NCBI RefSeq assembly: GCF_022201045.2
Contig: NC_068560.1
Span: 34,187,001-34,251,000 of the forward strand
DNA: 64,000 nucleotides
Reading direction: 5' to 3'
Source: Citrus sinensis
Taxonomy: Eukaryota; Streptophyta; Magnoliopsida; Sapindales; Rutaceae
How positions within the stretch are numbered: position 1 is the stretch's first letter; each line of letters opens with the position of its first letter. The translations under genes and the position numbers were made by a program. Below are positions 12,291 through 24,010 of the stretch, piece after piece. The notes beneath the pieces are model-generated. The model made no database searches and was not told where the DNA came from. It saw nothing but the letters and a program-made list of their open reading frames with translations.

Positions 12291-15200
12291 AAGCTCGCGG
12301 CGTCCTCGTCGCGCTCTCGTGCTTGAAGTGCTGGATGTGCTCAGCGAATTGCCACAAATCATCTTCCCGTTCCCAAGTGGCTTCGCTCTCGGGGAGGTTT
12401 TTCCACTTCACCAAGTACTCACTATGTGCTGGCACGCCCATCCTCGAAACCGTTCGGTCCGCAATGATGTAGTCCACATCTTTGTCGAACGCGGTGACAA
12501 CGGCAGTTGGCGCGCGCCTCGATTCTCCGCGACTTGGTTCTCCCATGTCTTCATGATATGGCTTGAGAAGGCTCACATGGAAGACCGGATGGATCTTGAG
12601 TCTTGGCGGAAGTTGGAGTTGATACGAGACGTTGCCTACACGTCGAACAACTCGGAAGGGTCCCTCGTAGCGCCTCACTAACCCCTTGTGAACTTTCCGC
12701 AAAGTCTTGAATTGTTGGGGTAGGAGCTTGATCATGACTTGATCTCCTTCCTTGTACTCAACATGCCGTCTCCTTGTATCAGCCCATTTCTTCATTTTCC
12801 TCGCGGCTTTGTCGAGATAGGCTCGCGTGATGTCCGCTTCCTCATGTCATTCGCGGGCGAGCTTGTGTGCCGCGGGGCTTTTCCCTCCGTAAGTCGAGGC
12901 TATGGCATTGGGGGTCATGGGCTGGAATCCCATGATGATCTCGAACGGACTCTTGCCTGCAGCCTCGCTTCGCTGCAAGTTATAAGAAAATTAGGCGATG
13001 TCGAGTAGCTTCGCCCAATCCCGCTGGTGAGCGCTCACATAATGCCTCAGGTACATCTCGAGGAGGCCATTAATACGCTCGGTTTGCCCATCCGTTTGTG
13101 GGTGGAAACTTGTCGAGAACTTAAGATTGGTCCCCAACATCTTAAAGAGCTCCGTCCAAAACCGCCCAGTAAACCGAGGGTCTCGGTCGCTCACAATGCT
13201 CTTCGGAACTCCCCAAAGCTTCACAATGTGCTTGACGAATAGGCGGGCTGCCTCGTCCGCTTTGCAATCGACGGGTGCGGCAATGAATGTAGCATACTTG
13301 CTGTATCAGTCGACAACGACCATGATGCTACCGCAACCTTCGGACTTGGGCAGCGATGTGATGAAGTCCATGGAGACACTCTCCCATGGCCTTGTTGCTA
13401 GTGGTAGCGGTTCTAACAATCCCGCTGGAAGTTGATGATCCACCTTGTCTTGTTGGCACACAAGACAAGTTCGCACATATGCCTCGATGTCGTCCCTCAT
13501 GTGCGGCCAAAAATACGAGGCTTGAACTAGTGCGGTGGTGCGCTCGATTCCTGGGTGACCAGCCCACTTAGAGTCGTGGCACTCCTTGATCACTTCCTTC
13601 CGCAAGTTTCCCCACCTTGGCACGAACAGCCGATCTCCCTTGGTGAGAAGGATGCCTTCCTCTTGCCAAAACCGCCTTGTCTTTCCCTCGAGCACCTTCT
13701 CCAGCAAATCCTTTGCTAGCGGATCTTGTTGGAGGCCTTCCTTGATGCGTGAGACAAGGTCGGACTTCGGTTGGCTTATGCTAAGTGTTGCCAATTCCGC
13801 CTTGCGGCTTAGAGCGTCCGCAACAACATTGGCTTTCCCCGGTTTGTACTCTAGCCGATAGTCGAATTCCGCAAGGAAATCTTGCCACCGTGCTTGCTTC
13901 GGACTCAACTTCTTTTGAGTTTGAAAGTAGCTTGTCGCCACGTTGTCCGTCATGATCGTGAAGTGTGAGCCAAGCAAGTAATGTCGCCACACTCTTAGAC
14001 AATGGATGATGGCTGTCATCTCCTTTTCTTGCACCGTGTAGCGGCGTTCCGTGTCATTTAGCTTTCGACTCTCGAACGCTATTGGGTGGCCTTCTTGCAT
14101 AAGGACTCCACCTATGGCGAAATCTGAGGCATCCGTTTGAACTTCGAAGGGCTTGGTGTGGTCCGGAAGAGCGAGGACTGATTCCTCCGAAATTGCCTTC
14201 TTCAACTCCTCAAATGCACGTTGGCACTCTTCGGACCAATGCCACGTTCTGTTTTTCTTGAGCATATCCGTCAAGGGTGCCGCCTTGGCTGAATGGCCCT
14301 TAATGAAGCGGCGGTAGTAATTCACCAGCCCAAGGAATGAGCGAAGCTCGGGTACTTTCGAGGGAGGCTCCCAATTGAGGATGGCCTTTACTTTGTCATT
14401 CTCCATTATGATCTTCCCGCCCGCAATCTTGTGGCCAAGGAACTCCACCTCTTGTTGGGCAAACGAGCACTTCTCTAGTTTGAGGAAGAGCTCATTGTCT
14501 CGAAGTACTTGGAGGACTTGTTGCAAGTGTTGGGCATGATTCTCGAGTGTGGTGCTATACACCACAATGTCGTCCAAGTACACGACCACGAAGCGGTCGA
14601 GGAATGGTTGGAGTACCTTGTTCATGAGTGTGCAAAATGTGGCAGGTGCATTAGTAAGGCCAAAAGGCATCACAAGGAATTCGAAAGACCCGTACCTTGT
14701 TCATGAGTGTGCAAAATGTGGCGGGTGCATTAGTAAGGCCAAAAGGCATCACAAGGAATTCGAAAGACCCGTACCTTGTTGTGCATGCTGTCTTCGGTTC
14801 GTCTCCCTTGGCGATGCGCACTTGGTAGTACCCAGAGCGCAAGTCAAGTTTGGTGAAGTACCGCGCTTTGCCAAGCTGGTCGAACAAGTCCGCAATCAAT
14901 GGAATCAGATACTTGTTCTTGATGGTGATCTTGTTGAGCGCTCTATAGTCGATGCACATTCGCAGCGATCCATCCTTTTTCTTTTGGAAGAGGACCGGTG
15001 CACCGAATGGGGCCTTTGAGGGGCGAATGTAGCCTGCATCCAGCAAGTCTTTGAGTTGTCTCCGCAACTCCTCTAATTCGGGTGGCGCCATGCGGTAGGG
15101 TGCCAAGGCTGGTGGCTTCGCGCCTTGTTCCAGCTCAATCGCATGATCTACCTCTCGCGGAGGTGGGAGTTTCTTCGGAAGTTCTGGAGGCATCACATCC

Positions 15201-15775
15201 TTGTAATCTTCGAGGACGGCTTGAATTCGTGGAGGGACTTGGCTTGGCGACGTTCCGCTATTTCCTTCCTCATTTAGTTCCCGAATGGAGACCAAGAAGC
15301 TTGGGTCCTTCTTGAAAGCCCTTTTGAATTGCATGGCGGATAGTGTCTTCTCCTCGGACTTGCCTCGCTCCGTGGGTACCATGCATGCTTTACTCCCGTC
15401 GAGGATGCTTAGGGAGTTTGTAGCGGGCAGTGGGAAGGCAGGGACTTGGTCGAAGAATTCCATGCCGAGGACCATCTTGAAGTCGTTCATGGGCACGATG
15501 GAGAAGTCAAGCTTTCCGCTCCACGTACCAAGTGTGATGTGCACGCCTTGTGCGATTCCCGCAATTGGCTTGGCGGGTGAGTTCACAGCCTTCATTGTGC
15601 CTCCTTCCTTGGTGGCCTTGAGGCCTAAGCGGTTGGCCTCGTCTACGGACACGAAATTGTGTGTTGCTCCCGTGTCTAGCAGCGCGCGAACGGACTGACC
15701 GTTTACCTTTGCGCTTACATACATGAGCCCTTTCTTGACGAGTGCGGGCTGTTGGCGATTGAGTGCGCCGAGGCG
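12289..15775 (-). pseudogene. pol of the chromovirus (PR-RT-RH-IN-chromodomain), broken
   Basis: In order on the minus strand: aspartic protease with LLDTGATH (15661-15682); reverse transcriptase, with the YLDD catalytic box at 14571-14582; RNase H ([10 protein letters not shown] near 14115-14145); integrase zinc finger (H-H...CLVCQQDK, near 13440-13580); integrase core with the DDE-type motifs VSMDF and VSDRDPRF; a GPF-like linker; and a C-terminal chromodomain (about 12320-12485) that may direct integration to heterochromatin. Breaks: a 79-bp tandem duplication in RT (14613-14770) that shifts the frame just before YLDD, and in-frame stops at 13303-13305, 12988-12990 and 12847-12849. No intact polyprotein can be made. 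Confidence 0.93.
14613..14770. repeat. 79-bp tandem duplication inside reverse transcriptase
   Basis: The units 14613-14691 and 14692-14770 differ at one base (GGCAGGTG versus GGCGGGTG), and ten bases of a third unit follow. Seventy-nine is not a multiple of three, so the duplication throws RT out of frame. Confidence 0.93.
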
Positions 15776-17051
15776 TTAGAGAGAACCCATGCTGAGTTGG
15801 GGTTCCTCTGTGGACATTGCGGGGTTGCTCTTGAGTTGGGCAGCAAGAGCATTAAGCGACCTCTTCTCCGGACAGTCGCGTACCCAATGAGGACCATTGC
15901 ATATGAAGCATGGGCTTCGCGGCTTTGGCGCCTCCTTCTTGCCCTCCGATTTTCCTTGCCAACTCTTGTTGCTAGGCGGCTTTTTCTGCCCCCAATCTTT
16001 GCGGTTGTTGCCCTTGTCCTTGCGACTCTCTCCCCCACCTTTGCCTTGGTTGGCCTTTTTGTCCTTGGATTGGGTAGAGTATTTGGTGAGCGACTCCGCA
16101 ACGGCAATGGCGTCGTCAAGTGTTTGAACACCACGCCTATCAAGCTCGGTCTTGGCCCAATCCTTGAGGCCATCCTGGAAGTAGAAGAGTGAATCCTTGT
16201 CGGACATGTCGCTTATCTCCAACATGAGGGTAGTGAACTCGTTGATGTAGTCCCGATTGCTTGAGGCGACGTAAGCGCACTCGCGCTTCCTTCTCCGCAT
16301 TGCTTGGGGCGAACTGCTTTCGGAGTTCTTGCTTGAAGTCGGCCCAAGTGTCGATGGCGCAAATGCCCTTGCCCATCTCGCTATGCTTGCGACGCCACCA
16401 TAGTTGTGCAGCGCCTCTAAGATAGGTGGGTGCAATGCCCACTTTCGATGCCTCATCTCGGACACCCATGGCATCGAAGTATTGATCCAGCCCAAAGAGG
16501 AAATTGTCCACGATGGTGGCATTGCGTGTGCCATCGTAGGTGTTGGGCTTTGGCACGTCAATGCGGCGCGCATCACTCGAGTTTGCGGAAGCTGGACTTG
16601 TGGAGAGTGTGCGCTTGTGCCATGCCCAATCCGAGCGGACTTCATCCACTTCCGCACGGACAGCACGTAGTTCGTCCTGAACAAAACTACGAAGTTTGAG
16701 CAACTCATCATGGAAAGAACGAAACTCACCTCGGAGAATGTTTGCTTGCTCATGGATGAGAGCTTTTGTGGCCACCGTGAACTCGGCGTATTCTCCCTCG
16801 AGACCATCCACTCTTTCCTCCAATCCCACGAGGCTATCTTGAGCGGCGGACAATGCTATTTCGAGAGTGCCTACACGAGGCTCCAACGCATCCACGGATA
16901 GGGCCTTGGACTTGCCGCGAGTCTTGCCTTGGGCGCGTTCTCCCTCTCGGCCACGGCTTGGTTCCGGTGGAACATCCACACCAACAACACCCTCTTGTGC
17001 TACGTTCGAAGGGTTGGCCATTGCTTCGTGAGCTAATTTGCGTGCGTGCAA
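15776..17051 (-). pseudogene. gag of the chromovirus, frameshifted
   Basis: The frame opens at 17051 (MHARKLAHEAM). A coiled-coil-like region is followed by the gag core, with motifs such as DVPKPNTYDGTRN and YLRGAAQLWWRRKH. Near 16245-16275 the frame changes: the part up to RLRRLKQSG is in one frame, and the part from RDYINEFTTLMLEI in another. The second part ends in a basic region and a zinc knuckle CFICNGPHWVRDC (CX2CX3HX4C). A TAA stop at 15776-15778 then separates it from protease, which continues in the same frame; in related elements gag and pol are usually one reading frame, so this stop is probably a mutation. Confidence 0.9.
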
Positions 17052-17057
17052 ACCTTA

Positions 17058-17069
17058 GCTCTGATACCA
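17058..17069 (-). other. Primer-binding site, initiator tRNA-Met
   Basis: On the minus strand the sequence reads TGGTATCAGAGC, the standard plant retrotransposon site complementary to the 3' end of tRNA-iMet. It is separated from the 5' LTR by two bases. Confidence 0.93.
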
Positions 17070-17071
17070 CT

Positions 17072-17517
17072 TGTCACGGGATGAGTGTTTTGCGCAGCTA
17101 ACCCGTGCGGCACTTAGACAACTTTGCCGAATGTTGCTAAGTAAGCCTAGAGATTCTCGAACAAGAGAAGAGAGCAATTGAGCCAAAGAAACTTGTATTG
17201 CACAAAGAGAGATTACAATGCTTGTTGGATACAAATGCCTAATGCCATTCCATATTTATAGGGGAGGCTTTGCCTAACTTTGCCTAACTTTACCTAACTT
17301 TGCCAAACTTGGTCAAACTCTAGAGTATTTTACAATTTCCTAGCTATTTGTATGTGCTGGAATTGTATAAAGTATTCTAGAATATTTACATGTTCACATG
17401 TGCTAGAGTTGCCTAGAACCTTCCGGAATTGGGCCAAGCTAGCACTCTTGGCCTTGTGTTGGCTCTCTAGCCCGAAATTGTGGGCAATTGGGCTAGCGAA
17501 TTGGGCGGTCTGCAACA
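17072..17517 (-). repeat. 5' LTR of the chromovirus
   Basis: This LTR lies upstream of gag in the direction of transcription. On the minus strand it carries a TATA box (CCCCTATAAATATG, complement of 17251-17264), the likely promoter for the element. Four near-identical 10-bp units (CTAACTTTGC type) lie at about 17270-17310. Confidence 0.95.
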
Positions 17518-17987
17518 TAATGCAAAGTTATATGCATGTAACTTAGGGGATCCTAAATTCAGACCTGCGTTTGGCTGCAAAAAATAATTACACTGATTTA
17601 AAAAGATTGTGCGGCAATCGATGTGCAAATAGGACCCGCCCCCCTGCGTGTCTAAATACACATGTATTTTTCTATTTTAACTATTATTTAATATTAGCTA
17701 TTAGATTCAATATAAATCAAATATTATATTTCTTTAACATATTAATTTATGTTTAATTGATAAATAAGAAAAGATGTTGAAATCTACTGCATATAATTAT
17801 ATTTTTATTAATAAACTTAAATAATAAATTAACTTAAATATTAAAATATTTATTAAATTCATATAATATTTATTTAAAAATATAAATAAATAAGTCCATA
17901 CTCTACCAAATATAATATTGTATTATTTAATATATTCCATTATAATTTAGTACAATCTAATACAGTGCGGCACACCAAACGCACCCA

Positions 17988-18880
17988 TTGTGACAACTTT
18001 TAGCATAATGGATGCTACAAAGAGGTTCATTCAAGTAGGCGTTGAAAACAAATTTTTGCCATTACAATTTTAAAATAAATTGTTTAATTCGCTTATGATG
18101 CAGTATTGTGGCACTTTGGTGGTTTACAGTCAAAGGCCAGTGTGATTGACTTGGTCGTAATGTTCGCCATTATCAAAATTTCGATAAAATATCATTTTTT
18201 TAAATGAAATTAAGGCAACAAACTTATTAAATGAAAAAAAAAAGCAATTGAACTAGAATCTGTTAATTTTTCAATAAGATTGTTAGGGCTTTAATTTTTT
18301 ATTGTATGCCAAGCTGTTCTTTTAATTTGTAAATTACTAGTTTGATAAACTTATGAAATGTGTTTCCGATGTCAGTCGACATATTGTGCTCATTAATCTT
18401 ACTTATTTCCTATATTATCCTTATTTAAATATAAAAGTTAATCATTTTTTTTAAAAAAATTGTTTATTCTCTCTCACCAGCGCCCACTATCTCATTAGGC
18501 TTCCTATGACAAACTTGATGTAACAAATTTAGGCTATAAGCCCTTGATCTTGCATTTACAAGTAGACACATGCTTTAGAGAGAAATTCAAGTTCGCACCT
18601 TGGTTGGCCATGATTTTCATATTCCAAGCTTGCTGTGAAGCTTATATCACAGCTGCTGCCTCCATGTTTTTAAACAATCTCGGCTGCAAAACCAAGCTTC
18701 GAAGCCACTAGAAACAAAGAAGCAAGAGAGAGAGAGAGAGAGAGAGAATGAGTGCTACTCTCTTGCCAATTCTTGAATGAGTGAATAGTGACTCCTAATG
18801 GGCTGGAGTCACTTAAATATTTGACCGAGTGTAGAGACTTCTCATGTGTTAATACAAAATCATCTATTTCATTTTGAGTT
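17988..18880. other. Gene-free AT-rich stretch
   Basis: No coding region, RNA gene or structured repeat was seen here apart from the GA microsatellite. Confidence 0.5.
18726..18748. repeat. (GA)n microsatellite
   Basis: AGAGAGAGAG runs for about 22 bases in an otherwise gene-free stretch. Confidence 0.85.
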
Positions 18881-18897
18881 AAAAATAACACAATTAA

Positions 18898-19080
18898 TAC
18901 CAACGATTGGTTGGTTCAGTTGGTAACGAACTGAACCCCTCAAGCCTCGACTGGGTTTGCTCCCCAGTTCGAGTCTTGGTGGAGTCGCCTACGTTGGGAG
19001 GAGAATCGCCCTCTCTCCGAATCCGGAGTAGTCGGGGCCCAATGTGATCACCGGATACCGGATGGTTTAGACCAAAAAAA
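18898..19080 (+). mobile_element. tRNA-derived SINE with 17-bp target duplications
   Basis: The body is 183 bp. It has a tRNA-like head with an A box TGGTTCAGTTGG (18912-18923) and a B box AGTTCGAGTCT (18966-18976). An unrelated region rich in CCGAATCCGGAG and GGATACCGG motifs follows, and then an A-rich tail. It is flanked by exact 17-bp direct repeats AAAAATAACACAATTAA at 18881-18897 and 19081-19097. The exact repeats suggest a fairly young insertion. It is transcribed by Pol III in such families (established knowledge). I cannot name the SINE family. Confidence 0.92.
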
Positions 19081-19097
19081 AAAAATAACACAATTAA

Positions 19098-21060
19098 AGA
19101 TTCCGCTTGTTCATAATATACTACTATATACATAGAGTGTGACAGGATTAGACTTATTAATATAACATTCGATCATTTAATAAATGAGTCATTAATATTT
19201 GATATTAATCACTTATTAATCTGATAAAATATAAAATAACTCAAACGATTTTATGCTGGTGCATGCAATATGAGAAATAAATCCAACAGAACCATGAATC
19301 AAAAGCAATTGAACAGAGCAATATGAACTAAATAATTGAACTAAAAAAATATTAATTAATTTGTTTTTGTGGATTTGCTGCCTTACACAGTGGCCATCTA
19401 ATATTGCAACTCATGGCAGTCTATAATTCTGAATCAGAATTGAGAAGAAATTATCTCTGCACGACGATGGAGACTGAGAGAGAAATCGAGACGAGAAAGA
19501 AGAAAGAGTCGATAATAACAGATAGTAAGGGCTGCCGTGCCGGTGTCTCCCTTCTAAACCTATTTGGCCACTTAAATGAAACCCGTTGGATTGAAATGGG
19601 ATTAATCCAACACCTGATTATGAACACGATATAATTCCGGGGTTAATTAGCGCTTAGGCAAAGCAGCTCAAACCTGAATTAATTCAGAGCGAGTCTCAAC
19701 CATATTTCTAATCAACGTTTTAGTCTCATTGTCATCACGATATTATTTCAATAGCCGGCCGGCGCCGTTAAAACATATTTTCTGATCTAATTTGTTGTTT
19801 TTATTTTTCAAAATAGTTCTTTTTTAAAAATAATTTTCAAAACAACAAATTTAAAAAAAAAAAGGCTATCCAGAAAAAGACAACTAATTAAAAGTTAAGA
19901 AAAGTTTTTTTTTTTTTACCTAACCGATCGTGATTAGAAATTTCATGGCCGTATAAATAATATTCGAAGCTATGTGATGATAGTGGAGTGATACATCCTT
20001 TCAGGAATATATCTCTGATAATTCCTCAATCTCGGCAGCATGAAGTGGACACACTGTTGCTTATTTTTAATTCAGGATAATTACCATATACATCTTTCAG
20101 GTGAATTTTGCGACAAAGTAAAGGAATTTTATACGGTCTTGATTCCAAATTGCTTTCCCTTGCTATTAAACTTCTTTAAAAATAAAAAATAAATAGTGAT
20201 ATGTTATAAATAATAAAAATATTAGTTGTTAATTATTAGTTCGTTCCTATATATCTTATAAAGAGCGGACATCTGTACTTGATAATTACTACTTATGAAG
20301 ATATATGCCGAGCAAGTAGCTAGCTAAGATCAATGTCATTTTACAAATTATCTATGCCGCTGCTGCCTTTTGATTGAGTCTAAAATCATACTCAACTTAC
20401 AGTTTCCATTGTCAGAAAACATATTCAATTCTTCATGTGTACATTTATGTATAATAATTATAACTTAAAATATGGAGTCGATTGATGTTACATTATCTGC
20501 TATAACTCAAAAATACAGCATTAAAATATTTTGTAAACACTAACTGTTGTATTTTAAAAGTTAAGTTGATTTTATCAACCACTTTTATGATGAAAACCTA
20601 TAATATCTTTACTATTTTTATTAAAAGTATCATTTAAAAATTATAGTTAATATACACTAATAACTTTTATTCTATAGTTACGATTTTTTTTTCCCACGAA
20701 AACTGTAGTTTAAAAATGACATTACCTTAATTAATACCCAACAAAACCTTAATATATTTATTATCACCTTCCTTCTGTTGCAATTTCTATTGTTGTTAGC
20801 TTCATAGCACTAGAACCAATTGCAAGTACCATTTCAGTTAAGGCAATTAGTTAAAATCAATTAAAATTTGTATCTAAATCAATCTCATTTCGTTTCTATT
20901 ATATCTGAAATCGTGACATTTGAAACGATTGTTTTGGATTTCCCAAATGTATATTTGTTTAGATCTTTGTTCTTTATTTATTTATTCATATTTTAATCTG
21001 GCAATGATTATTTTCATTATCTTTTTTAATTTTTATTTTTATTTTTTAGAATTCTGAGGA
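19098..21060. other. Gene-free stretch before the neprosin relics
   Basis: The open frame at 19404-19634 has low-complexity charged sequence and no recognisable family. The remainder is AT-rich with poly(A)/poly(T) tracts. Confidence 0.5.
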
Positions 21061-21068
21061 TATATAAT

Positions 21069-21830
21069 TTGATTTTGCCGACACAACCTGGAAGCATATA
21101 CGACTTTGTGGATATTTACAAAGAATCTGCTCTCGAGCATCCCTTTCTCGGAGGTCATAAAATCCAGGTTCATTTCGTTTTTTACTTTATTTACGAACAA
21201 GTATATATATTTTTTCTTTTTCCAAGAATAAAATGTTACATTTGTGTACGTTCTTTAAAATTGTCTGGAATCTATGTCTCATAAAATCAATGGAAAAGTC
21301 GAAATGGGAAAAAAAGCCAAAAAGGAAAACGAATAAACGTGATCTTTATACTACATAATATGTGTGTAACCATCAAGGAATTTCGAATCTCACAATTCAT
21401 ATTGAGAAGAATAATCGAAACCAAATAAAGATGGACTAATTCTCAAAATCCTACTAATCATAAATTGGGCCCATGTGGCCTTTGTTTTTTTTTTTTTCAA
21501 TTTTCTGTCAATATGCATTATATTCCTGAAAGTAGCTTTTTGTAATAGGTAAAAAGAATATTTGATTAACAGATGCAGCCTAGTTTTGCTGTGCAAAAAA
21601 GGCCCCGAAACATCTCGGCCGCGTCTTCGAAAATTGGTTTGAAGGATGAACGCCCAAAGGGAACTGTTCCCATTCTAAGGATGGCAAGTATATTTTACCA
21701 AGCATCAGTTTTCAAATGTGTATTAATAATTATTAGTTTCCAGGAGTCTGCTTTGAAAAACAACTCTAACAAATATCATGGAGCTGGAGGATTTGTTAGC
21801 TTATATATCATTCGTAGCTGAATACTTTGT
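21069..21830 (+). pseudogene. Neprosin-family relic, copy 1
   Basis: Three pieces in order resemble the plant neprosin (DUF239) proteins with an N-terminal activation peptide. An exon around 21075-21170 reads IYDFVDIYKESALEHPFL and ends HKIQ before a GT donor. A piece at 21573-21690 begins MQPSFAVQKRP and ends in GTVPILRM. A later piece near 21765-21815 reads NKYHGAGGFVSLYI, resembling the start of the peptidase domain. The arginine-rich end of the activation peptide is broken off and the rest of the peptidase domain is not recognisable, so this is a truncated copy. Assignment rests on motif memory. Confidence 0.62.
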
Positions 21831-22121
21831 CAAGTTGTGTACTTTGGTACTTACAATTACAAAACCCGGACAACGAGTATCATAGCAACCATGCATGGTG
21901 CCGTCCACTCCTTGCTGTAAGTGAAATGAATAAAACCTGTAAATTAATCAATTTGTATTATAGCCATAATGATCTTTTAAATTAAAGAAGAAGAGCACCC
22001 AATTAAGATAATGGACAAGAATGATGCACCATCCATCCAACCCTAATTCTTCTTTAGCTTGCATGTTAAATGATTCCAAAAGTGACCAAATTATTTATAT
22101 AGTCAATAGAAACTTAATTAC

Positions 22122-22160
22122 ACACACACACACACACAAACACACATATATACATACAAC
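22122..22160. repeat. (CA)n/(TA) compound microsatellite
   Basis: A run of ACACAC of about 20 bases continues into CATATATACATAC. It lies between the two neprosin relics. Confidence 0.8.
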
Positions 22161-22504
22161 TTGGAAAAAGCTGGAGATAAGAGTAAGCCACTTCCAAGCT
22201 ATAGCAAGAATATCAACTACTGCCGGCTTCATAAATACATGTTACCTCCTTTTGCTTCTTAAGAAATATAATAAATCTCATTGTAACAATGAGTTAGCCT
22301 CACATAATTGTACATTTTACATATTTTTTTTATCTTTAAATGAAACCTTTTAAGACAATTCAGTGAGATTTTTGTCCTCCTGTGATGACCATCAAGGTAC
22401 ACCTTAATTTCACCTTCTGTCTTCTCCTTTTTTTATTTTTTTCCCTCTCTCTCTCCTTACTGCTGAGACTATATGACGCACTGAGGATATGTTAATTGTT
22501 GTTG

Positions 22505-24010
22505 CAGACTATATACTGATACTTTTTTCGATTGTGTGGATCAAATAACCAGCCAGCTCTTGACGATCCTTTGCTCAAAGATCATAAGATACAGGTTAGC
22601 TTTAATCTCATTGTTACAAATATGTTTGTCTCATAGATGAGAACAAGCTTCAATCAGAAACCGGATGTATCCAAACCTACAGGCACTAGTCCTTCAAGCA
22701 ACACCATGGATGCCGGTTTAGACGATGAATGTCCATCAGGAACTGTCCCCATACGTAGGACAACAAAAGAAGAACTAGTAACAGCTGAAACCTAATTCAC
22801 AGAGCATTTCAAAGGTTCATTTCCGGTAAATGCAGATGAACTAGCCAAACTCATTGTGAGTTACACATATTAATCATCTCTTCCTTTTCCTTTAATTTTT
22901 ATATTAATTATAATACCCTTTGAACCATCTCAAAAGATTTTGTGATCAAATGTGACGAAAAAATGCATACATATCTTCTTAATTTGCAGGACTTTCTGCA
23001 AAACCAACAGCAACCAAGGGGCTGCAGGATACGGTAGTATATGCAATCCAGTTGGCCTTGGACAACTCGGTGCATCCGTAATTTCACTTCATCAAGGCGG
23101 TCCGCCTGATTCTTTCAGCACTATTAAGGGTTGGATTGATGGTATAATATCGCGAAATTTTCATTATGTTTCCAATTATGTTTTCTGTTACCTTTCTTGA
23201 GCTTCAAGTTACATCTTGAAGGTCAATATAAACATCTTTCAACACAATCGTACTCGTCTTTACACCGTCTGGGGGTATGTATCGCTTCTTCTTTATTTTC
23301 TTCGTATTGGTTTCTTTAATTACTTGAGTTCGAAAAGCACTTACAGGATTACATGTTTTCTTCATCGGCAAAGTGTATGTACGGATTTTCATGGTTGCTA
23401 CAACACATATTATTCAGGTTTCGTACAAACATGCCACATTAACACTTGGGATGGTCCTTGAACCAGTTTCAGTTGTTCGGGGTCCACAGTATTATGTCAA
23501 AGTAGCAGTCAATCAGGCAAGAATGAACTGCTATATATTACTAGATAACAACAATTCATATGTTTGGAAGTGCTTTTAAACAAAAGCACCTTTTTATGTG
23601 TTCTTCAAAAATAGGACAAGGCCGCGGGGAACTGGTGGCTCCTACATTGTGAAACAAACAAGCCAATCGGGTACTGTTCAAACAGTTTGTTCACTTATTT
23701 AAAGGGTGGAGTGGCTTAAGGTGGCACAGAACAGGTGCCGCCGATGGGAAACGGCGACAATGGCAAACTTCACAGCTGTCATTTCAGACAGACTACTCTT
23801 CAATATGATTCAGGTTCATCCCTGAATGGCAGCATGGATGTGCCATTAAGTATTATAGATTCCAAGTGTTATAAAGCTGGTGATCAATTCCTAAAAAGGT
23901 GATTTTTTGGGATACAGCTTTTATTTTGGGGGCCAAGTGTGGAACTTGGAACCAATGCTTATAAACAAATTCCTTATTAAACCCAACTGGGAGAGGATTA
24001 CTTTTTGGTC
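22505..24010 (+). pseudogene. Neprosin-family pseudogene, copy 2
   Basis: Successive pieces follow the neprosin order: QPALDDPLLKDHKIQ with a donor at about 22592; MRTSFNQKPDV through DECPSGTVPIRRTTKEEL (22638-22770); GAAGYGSICNPVGLGQLGA and the following segment (23020-23145); HNRTRLYTVWG (23240-23272); FHGCYNTYYSGFVQT (23390-23432); LGMVLEPVSVVRGPQYYVK (23448-23505); GNWWL (near 23630); and a C-terminal relic with SKCYKAG (near 23870). Breaks include a frame change in the first piece near 22545, an in-frame TAA at 22793-22795 and shifts between later blocks. Neprosins are secreted glutamic prolyl endopeptidases. The copy lies in tandem with copy 1, about 1.4 kb downstream. Confidence 0.75.

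Larger units (their letters stand above)
11832..17517 (-). mobile_element. Ty3/gypsy chromovirus LTR retrotransposon, full length but decayed
   Basis: The element is 5686 bp with two 446-bp LTRs (11832-12277 and 17072-17517) that start TGTCACGGG and end CAACA. It reads on the minus strand, so the right LTR is the 5' one. Directly inside are an initiator tRNA-Met primer site and, at the other end, a polypurine tract. A 4-bp duplication TAAT flanks it (11828-11831, 17518-17521). The gene order gag, protease, RT, RNase H, integrase, chromodomain places it in the chromoviruses; I could not settle the clade. The LTRs differ by four transitions in 446 positions, so the insertion is recent, yet the coding region has a frameshift, a 79-bp tandem duplication and several stops. 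It is therefore non-autonomous. Confidence 0.96.
11771..17987. mobile_element. Older MITE-like element interrupted by the chromovirus (tentative)
   Basis: The sequence TGGGTATGTTTGGCGGGC starting at 11771 is matched in inverted orientation by the end at 17987 (complement TGGGTGCGTTTGGTGTGC). Removing the retrotransposon and one copy of TAAT leaves an AT-rich element of about 527 bp with these ends. A clear target duplication was not found; ATT flanks both sides if the ends are trimmed to GGG. The assignment is plausible but not proven. Confidence 0.4.

Noticed and set aside
12112..17101. Many plus-strand open frames of 60-190 codons across the retrotransposon.
   Set aside because: They are antisense to gag-pol, whose domains are clear on the minus strand.
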